A model generated the notes under the pieces. The model was not told the DNA's origin, searched no databases, and saw only the letters and a list, made by a program, of their open reading frames with translations. Positions 55,862 to 64,000 of a stretch of DNA of 64,000 bases are shown here, in pieces (the stretch's first letter is position 1; every line of letters starts with the position of its first letter). The position numbers and the translations under genes are program-made. The stretch comes from Cristatella mucedo (Eukaryota; Bryozoa; Phylactolaemata; Cristatellidae): contig WPIO01000054.1 in assembly GCA_009760855.2 (NCBI GenBank), forward strand, positions 2,321,001 through 2,385,000, written 5' to 3'.

Positions 55862-56057
55862 GCGCCACTTCCGTCGCGCCACTTCCGTCGCGCCACTTCC
55901 GTCGCGCCACTTCCGTCGCGCCACTTCCGTCGCGCCACTTCCGTCGCGCCACTTCCGTCGCGCCACTTCCGTCGCGCCACTTCCGTCGCGCCACTTCCGT
56001 CGCGCCACTTCCGTCGCGCCACTTCCGTCGCGCCACTTCCGTCGCGCCACTTCCGTC
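55862..56057. repeat. 14-bp minisatellite, 14 identical units
   Basis: GCGCCACTTCCGTC repeated 14 times without visible change. On the minus strand each unit reads GACGGAAGTGGCGC and so contains CGGAAGTG, the core recognised by ETS-family transcription factors. Because 14 is not a multiple of three, the minus-strand frame shows a 14-residue periodic peptide that is not a gene. Confidence 0.97.
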
Positions 56058-56107
56058 GAGGTCGCTGCCTGCGCGCGGTCGCCCGGGAAAAAGCGCAGCT
56101 GATTCGA

Positions 56108-56330
56108 TAGTTAGCGGAGGCAGAAGAGGCTTTTCGCGGCTATCGCCACCCGCCGCTTGCAGTTAATATTAATAGTAATAATAATAATAACATACTTGAT
56201 AAAGAACCCTCGCAGAACTCAATCTCTTTCTAGGCTCGCTTCACACTGGCAATGCAGGATCGCCCGCCCACTGCACGATTCGAATCTATGACCTCGGCCG
56301 TGAAGAGCGAGCACCATACCTTCTGGGCTG
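56108..56330 (-). mobile_element. SINE-1 copy split by a LINE-A tail
   Basis: Minus strand: GGTATGGTGCTCGC head, GATTCGAATCGTGCAGTGGG, then an interruption, then ACTGCAAGCGGCGGGTGGCG, ATAGCCGCGAAAAGCCTCTT. Confidence 0.85.
56164..56243 (-). mobile_element. LINE-A 3' tail nested in SINE-1
   Basis: AATAATAATAATAACATACT, TGATAAAGAACCCTCGCAGA, ACTCAATCTCTTTCTAGGCT: a minus-strand LINE-A terminus inserted in the middle of the SINE. Confidence 0.9.
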
Positions 56331-56355
56331 TCGGTGCGCGCTTGGCGTGCGTGAG

Positions 56356-56402
56356 GCTTCGGAGGAGGAGGAGGAGGAGGAGGAGGAGGAGGAGGAGGAG
56401 GA
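56356..56402. repeat. (GGA)n microsatellite
   Basis: About 15 GGA units. Confidence 0.97.
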
Positions 56403-59400
56403 AAGGCTCGGGATAAAAGTTAGCCGCCGCGGCGGATGAGCAATATGTAATCTAATCATTGACGAAACTTGAGCGCTTCGACTGGGGCTGCGGTCTTGTG
56501 GAAAAAACACTTTTAGCAGTAAAGCAGTCGAGGGCAAAGAGGCCGCTTAAATGACGAGTGAAGAATGCGGAATCTCTAAACGTCTACATTTTCTATTTTG
56601 ACACTTGGCATGTCACGTCTAACCTTGCTCTGATTGTTGACATTGTGCATGTGCTGCTGTGCACGTGCGTGTGACATTGACGCTGCGCTTGCTAGCTGTT
56701 ATTACTATTATTATCATCATCATCATTAAGTGACGAACGCTCGGAGGCGGTCGCTCGCAGTGGCGCCGAAGAAGAGAGAGCCACTGCCGCGCACTGAAGC
56801 TGATGGCGCCGCTCGCGGGATTTCGCTGGATTCTGTCGTGCTCCGCGTCTCACCGTCGCCGGCGGCGGTGACGAGTTCGGTCTTTCTCATTCGCCGTTCA
56901 CCGCTCGCGGGCCATCGTCGCGCAGCTTCTCGGCACCGAGCAATCGCCGAACTTTCTCCTCTCGCGGCAGAGGCACGGCGCGTCGACGCCGAACGTCGCG
57001 TGCGACGCTCGGCAGCTCAGCTCCGAGTCGCGGCACCGCGTCTAGCGGCGCCGCGACTCGGAAGCGGAAGGCGGCGGCGACCGCTTCTGCTTCAGCCCTC
57101 ACGATTCGCGCAGCAGCGCGCGCGCGCTCCGGCGGCCGCGAGACGGGAACTCTAGAACCGCGCAGCGACCCGGCGCATCCTGGTCGCGCGCCGCGGTCAG
57201 CGCACGCGCGCCGCGGCGGACGCGCTACGTTCGATCCGCGCGCGTCCGTCCGCGTTGAGCCGCCCGACGTCCGGGTACCGTGAGCGCTACATCGATATAC
57301 GGTACCGCTCACTATAGCGACGCGCGCCGTTCCCCGCGGCCTGGGCGCGTCTTCCATCGATCTCGCCGAGCGAAATATTCTTATTGGATTGATTTTCTTC
57401 TTATTATTACTATTAGTTTAATATTATTATTAGCAATATTATTATTATTTAACCCAACCGAAGAGGGAATCGACCCACCGCCTCAGCCGCCGTCGGCCCC
57501 CCTTATGTCGCACGCGGCTACTTTTTCCCAGCGGCCTCCGTTCCGACTTGCGATCGGAGGCCGCGACGCCGTACGCGCCGCCGCGGTCCTTCCCTCCATT
57601 GGGCGCCGCCCAGGTAAGAGGCCAGCGCGACGTGAGGCCTCAGGTCGTCTCCGCCGGTGGTCCGGAAAAGGTCGGCTCGAACTGGCTCGTTCGTCCGACG
57701 GCCATTTTGGAAGTCCGCCCCTCGGCAATTGACTCCTTTGAGTGGCGTTTAGTGCGAAGAACAGGCGCGGACAGGTGCGGCGGCGGCGGCGGCGCCGGCA
57801 TCGCCGCGGCGCGGCCGAGTGGCGGGCGCAGACGGTATTGCGCCTAACGGCGGCCGGCTGCTGCGAGCGTCTGGCGCAACACACACTTCTTAAGACGAGT
57901 GGCTGGCCGTCAGCTGCAGCGTCGCAGCGGCGCGCGCTCGCCGCTCGTCGCTTCGCGCCCTTCGTCATTCCGTTCCTTCCTTTTCCGGCCTTTACGTTCC
58001 CTTCGTCCTTCCTTTTCGATGCGTCGCCGCGGCGCTTCCTGAGCGTCGCGGCGGCGGCGCCTAGGGCGCGATACGTCGTGCTGCTCAGCCGCCGCCGTCA
58101 CCGTCGCCGCGCGTCACCGTCGCCGCGCGGCGGTGGTGGCATGAAAATCGCTCAGCTCCGTTCGAGCGCGTTCGCCTGAGCAGAGTCGGAGCTAGAGTCG
58201 GAGCGGAGGCGCGACCGGACGCGGCCGATTGCGGACGAGAGGCTCAGAGCTCGGTGCTCTCTCTCGGAGCCCGCGGACGGAGCGGCGCGAAGAAATGTAT
58301 CTCTAATATATTTATATATTTTAATATATTTACATTTAATTTATAATTTATTTATATTTAATTTATAATGTATGTATAATATATAATTAATTATTATTAT
58401 AATTATAATTATTTATAATTTTTTAATTATATATGTATATATATATTGTAATTTATTTATATTTAATTTATAATATATACACATATTTTACTAATTAATA
58501 TATACTTAATATAAAATATATATTTATCTCCAGATGTCTATCCGTCGGCTCGCTGCTCCCGCCGCGCGAGCTGCTCGCCGTGTCGCAAGGGGCCGTCGCA
58601 GTCTGCGCCTGCGTCAGCGAGCGGGCACCGAGAAACGGCCGAGCCTGCTCTTCCGGCGCCGGAAGCGGGCGCGCGCCGCTTAGACTTCCCGGCAGCGAAG
58701 TCGGAACGCCACCAGCCCGCTCTCTCTCTCTCTCTCTCTTGCCAGGCGCCCGCTTTCTATATGTCTCGCACTCGCGCGTGCGCTCGAGCCGTCCCGTCCC
58801 GTCGGAGGCGAAAGCGGAAGTGAGCGAGAGCCGGAAGAAGCGCCCGTCGAGCGGACGCGCGCCGACCGCTCGCTGCTGTGGGTACCGGCGGTCCGGACAC
58901 AAACGAGCCTCCGCCGCGGCAGCCGCCGCAGATCGCTGTGCAGCCCTCGATCGGCAGCGGCACCTGGCGGTGTGCTGTAGCGGCCTAGAGGTCGCTGTCG
59001 CAACGGTCGAGTCGTGCACGCGGTTGCGATGCCCCGCGATTGTGGACTATGAGCTTGACAGCTGAACCTCGACAACGACCTATGAGCTATGCCGCTGATT
59101 TAGAACCGAGTCGCTTATGAAAGAAATAGCCCCGATAGGCAAAGGCTTATGAGCAGGGCGATTTACTGTCGGACGTACGATCTGGCTACTGTATAGGGCT
59201 TGTATCTGACCGCGGTCGCTTCTTCGATCAACGGTCTGCCGGACGGCGAGTCTTAGCGCTGAGCATGAGCTGCTGTAAGCCTGTTAGCGAGTCTGCCGGA
59301 AGTCGCCCGCGCAAGTATCGGCCGTAAAATAAGGGCTACTGTTTGTGTTTCTGTTTACGGCGGCATCGTTGCTAGCGTGACTGCACGATGCCAATCGAGC

Positions 59401-60296
59401 ACCGCATTTTTATCGTCGGCGCACATTAATAGTCGACGGTTATTATATTTATAGTTATATTATAGTATTAATATTATAGTTAATAGTCGGTGCTTAATAA
59501 TAATTAATATTATAGTTAATTTTAAAATATTATAATAATAATTAATTAATATTATTATATCATTAATATAATTTAATATTATAAATATAATTAATAGTAT
59601 AGTTAATAGTCGGTATTAATAGACGGCGCTTCAGGTCGTTGCACGCGTTGCACCGCTTTCAGGACTAGCGAGATTTGTGCGGTCATAACACGCAGTCACC
59701 GGACAGGTTACGGCCATCCCAACCGAAGTGCTGTCAGGGCATGCGCAGCCAAGATGGCGGCTTGCACGTGCTGCTGCAATGTCGTCGCTCGCCAGGTTGT
59801 CGGAGTAGTGCAAACTGAGATTTTTTATTGAAAAATGCATGCATTCGCCCTCCTAAGGTGGGAAAACTAAATCGGATACAGATATAGCTTTCCTAACGAG
59901 TGGCTAACAATCTTACTTACACCGTATCCTAACTTAGTTATTCGTAATTAAAAAAAAGCTCTGCATTAATTATTAACGTTTAGACGGCATAATACGCCCT
60001 GCGCTCCGCTGAGCGGTATCTTGCCGTATCTCTTAGTTTTTATCCTTACCATCGAGGAAAGTATCTAATGGGATTTTCATTCTGGGTACCACGATCAGAG
60101 ATCTTCATCTAGGAGCAAAACTTGTAAAATCTCTACGTATCGAGCAAGACCAACAAAATTTTCATTTAGTTTGGGCAAGACTCGACATTAATGAAAAATA
60201 ATTATAACGCAAGATCATAGTACTTTTTTACTTTAACTCGATGGTGGCTCATCGGGTGAAGTTAAGAAATGTGTTCAAATATTTTAAATATATGTG
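56403..60296. other. CpG-rich and AT-rich intergenic blocks
   Basis: CpG-dense GC-rich DNA covers about 56725-57370, 57480-58290 and 58530-59060. AT-rich DNA lies at 57370-57460, 58290-58530 and 59430-59620; the last contains three TTAATAGTCGG-type units. Open frames in the GC-rich parts overlap on both strands and show no domain, so no gene is called. The blocks could be promoter-type CpG islands for unseen genes. Confidence 0.4.
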
Positions 60297-60385
60297 ATTA
60301 TATATATATATATATAAATGTATATATATATATATATATAACGTCATATATATATATATATAATGATGAATATATATAAATGTAT
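60297..60385. repeat. (TA)n-rich microsatellite
   Basis: Alternating TATATA interrupted by AAATG and ACGTCA. Confidence 0.9.
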
Positions 60386-60479
60386 TTATGAATGACTGTG
60401 TGTGTATTGCGTGCACATATACTTTACTGTATGTGCAACTGATTTATTACAAATAAGTTAACTGATATTTGTATATTAA

Positions 60480-61550
<1,071 letters not shown>

Positions 61551-61701
61551 AGTAGGACGATCGGGCACAACTGAATATTCACTCGAAATATTCTGGCTAA
61601 GCGCCGCTTACTTCCGGTAGATTATACTACCGGCAGATTCTTTACTAATTCAAAGGGGATCGATCGTCGATTCGTTGAACCCACGGGCGGGCGGGCGATC
61701 G

Positions 61702-61707
61702 GGCGGC

Positions 61708-61738
<31 letters not shown>

Positions 61739-61740
61739 AC
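61702..61740. repeat. (GGC)n microsatellite
   Basis: About 12 GGC units with one GGT. Confidence 0.95.
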
Positions 61741-61882
61741 CAGCTCTCGCGATTGTTCACGAGAGCGCATCAGAGCGCCTGTGGACGTCAGACAGGAAGC
61801 CGCAGCCGATGTGGCTGGCTCTTACGTGCACCGAACTTGGGCGCTCGGCATTCGCCCAGCGAATTGCGGAGAGCGTCGGCAA

Positions 61883-61918
61883 GTCCGTCCGTCGGCGGCG
61901 CGCCGCCGACGGACGGAC
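61883..61918. repeat. 36-bp perfect palindrome
   Basis: GTCCGTCCGTCGGCGGCG is followed directly by its exact reverse complement, with no spacer. The centre lies between 61900 and 61901. Confidence 0.97.
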
Positions 61919-62165
61919 GGCGAATGTGTCATAACTGAACAACGGGCGCGCGCACGACCCGTCTTCAACGAATATGCAGCGTGAGAGACCTTTCGACGGC
62001 GATTGGTTCTCGCTCGTCATGACGTCCGCCACCTGGGTCGATCTTTGAAATGAACCGCCCGGTGACTCGGTGCTCGGCGGCGCGAATGGATCGCGGGCAT
62101 GCGGATGAGCGCGCGGCCATCTGATGGCGAGACAGAAAGAGAAAGAGGTTTTTACGCTGCTTTTT

Positions 62166-62189
62166 ATGCAAATCTGCCGCCAGGTGGCA
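62166..62189 (+). promoter_or_regulatory. Octamer and CTCF-like motif pair
   Basis: ATGCAAAT (the POU octamer) at 62166-62173 is followed by CCGCCAGGTGGCA at 62177-62189, which differs at one position from the CTCF core. It lies 1.6 kb upstream of GPCR-E. Chance occurrence is quite possible. Confidence 0.2.
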
Positions 62190-62221
62190 CGCTCGCGCTA
62201 CTCAACGAAGAAGGCTAGACG

Positions 62222-63175
<954 letters not shown>

Positions 63176-63798
63176 AGAGAGATCGCTGGATAATTATGTA
63201 GAACGCGGATGCAAACAAAATAGTCGGATGCGCCGCCGCCGCAGGAGCGCGTGGGCCGAGCGCCCTTTCGAATCGCTAATGCCGATCGCGCCGCGCCGCC
63301 TCCACCCGCACGCGTCCGTGGCATTTTATTTTTCACGGGCAATGAGGGCACGGCCGCGCGGAGCCGCCTCGGATCGTTATTAATGCGAGTGTCCGAGCAT
63401 CCAGCACCCCGACGCTCCTCCTTCCTCTTCTTCCGCTTCCGCTTCCGCCGCCGCCGCCGCAGACGTCGCCCTCGGGCTGTGTCAGCCGCTGCTGCTGCTG
63501 CCGCTGGAGGTGCTGCTGCGCCGCGACGCCGGTGGCTCCTCGCAGCGCCGAGCGAGCGAGCGAGCGAGCGACGCAGGCGTCACCGAACAGCAGCGTCGTC
63601 GTCGTCTTTCTGGCGCCGGCGGCTGGTCCTCGCCGGCGTAAAAATTCCGTCGTAAAATTAGGACGTCGGAACAATTCCGTCGCGACCGCAGCTCCCAGTC
63701 GCCGGAGTCGGACTTGCGGTTTCAGGCGCAGCTTCGATCTCCGTTCGCGGCAGCCTCCTCCTCCTCCTCCTCTTCCTCCGCGGCGGCGGCGGCTCATC
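63176..63798. other. CpG-rich 5' flank of GPCR-E
   Basis: GC-rich, with short CCG, GCT, GAGC and CCT repeats. It is probably promoter and 5' UTR; no TATA box or other gene is evident. Confidence 0.45.
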
Positions 63799-64000
63799 AT
63801 GAGCTCGAGCGACGCCGACGCGGCGGACAGCTCGACGGTCTCCGGCGACGGTCAACTGAGCCGCAGTCGGGGCGACGACGGTGACGACGACTTCGTCTGC
63901 GGCTTCGAGCGCGAGCCCTACTTCGCCGTTCAGCGCGCCCTGTTCACGTACGTCGGCTACCCGATCGTCGCGTGCGGCGTCGTCGGCCACCTGACCATGG
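63799..64000 (+). CDS. GPCR-E: N-terminus and TM1 of a fifth receptor (cut by window end)
   Basis: The ATG at 63799 opens a frame of 67 codons that continues past the window. The acidic, Ser-rich N-terminus has Cys34, followed by GFEREPYF and FTYVGYPIVACGVVGHLTM. This is the same layout as A-D: one Cys at 33-38, an aromatic stretch, GYPI, then TM1 with VGH, giving His at position 1.50. The strong codon bias to G/C fits the GC-rich surroundings. The remaining transmembrane segments lie outside the window, so intactness cannot be judged. A reverse-strand open frame covering the same bases is a shadow. Confidence 0.85.
   Translation, partial: MSSSDADAADSSTVSGDGQLSRSRGDDGDDDFVCGFEREPYFAVQRALFTYVGYPIVACGVVGHLTM

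Noticed and set aside
55481-56050. Arg/Lys/Trp-rich 14-residue periodic protein on the minus strand
   Set aside because: The 14-bp array read in three frames gives this pattern; the units have no coding signature and identical DNA argues for repeat homogenisation.
56730-58179. Arg/Ala-rich frames in CpG-dense DNA
   Set aside because: GC-rich DNA has few stop codons; frames overlap on both strands and match no family.
63658-63990. Minus-strand frame over the window end
   Set aside because: It is the antisense shadow of GPCR-E, whose plus-strand frame aligns with four paralogues.

Overview
This window is genomic DNA of an animal, most likely an invertebrate. Five related single-exon seven-transmembrane receptor genes sit in a repeat-rich landscape of L2/CR1-type LINEs, tRNA-derived SINEs, long CT/GA/TA/CCG microsatellites and AATAAA signals. 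There is no operon structure, and no convincing rRNA or functional tRNA gene. The species cannot be fixed from sequence. The GC-rich stretches are full of CpG, so the genome is not obviously CpG-depleted.

The only well-supported protein genes are the receptors: GPCR-A (1447-2649, minus), GPCR-B (29714-30841, plus), GPCR-C (49445-50608, plus), GPCR-D (54068-55225, plus) and the first 67 codons of GPCR-E (63799-64000, plus, cut by the window edge). All have an acidic/serine-rich N-terminus with one cysteine about 32-38 residues in, then an aromatic stretch ending in GYPI, then TM1. The complete ones keep the C3.25/ECL2 disulfide cysteines, an ER motif at the end of TM3, a helix-8-like basic segment and a Ser/Thr-rich tail motif. 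They have replaced most class A activation residues: N1.50 is His (Arg in D), D2.50 is Gly, W6.48 is Thr/Ala/Ser, and NPxxY is TFxxY (AFxxY in D). They look like a lineage-specific, divergent rhodopsin-like clade expanded by local duplication. GPCR-D shows a TM1 insertion and two compensating frameshifts in TM5 and may be decaying.

Layout: 0-3 kb GPCR-A and an upstream 24-bp minisatellite; 3-9 kb a stack of truncated LINE-A 3' ends, then paired SINE-1 copies; 9-14 kb LINE-A fragments including a 2.5-kb copy; 15-29 kb SINEs, LINE-A and LINE-B ends and GC-rich anonymous DNA; 29-31 kb GPCR-B; 32-47 kb more repeats, a decayed array of about 150-200-bp monomers (38.6-40.9 kb) and a 1.5-kb inverted-repeat structure (41-42.5 kb); 48-51 kb GPCR-C; 52-55 kb GPCR-D; 55.8-56.1 kb a 14-copy, 14-bp array; 56-63.8 kb CpG-rich and microsatellite DNA; 63.8 kb GPCR-E.

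The repeats form a system of their own. LINE-A (L2-like, with recognisable endonuclease end, reverse transcriptase and C-terminal region) and SINE-2 (tRNA head) share nearly the same 3' tail. In both, AGCGCC and GGCGCT stem arms are spaced exactly 30 nt apart, as expected if LINE-A reverse transcriptase mobilises SINE-2. Gene starts here were chosen as ATG codons supported by paralogue alignment.
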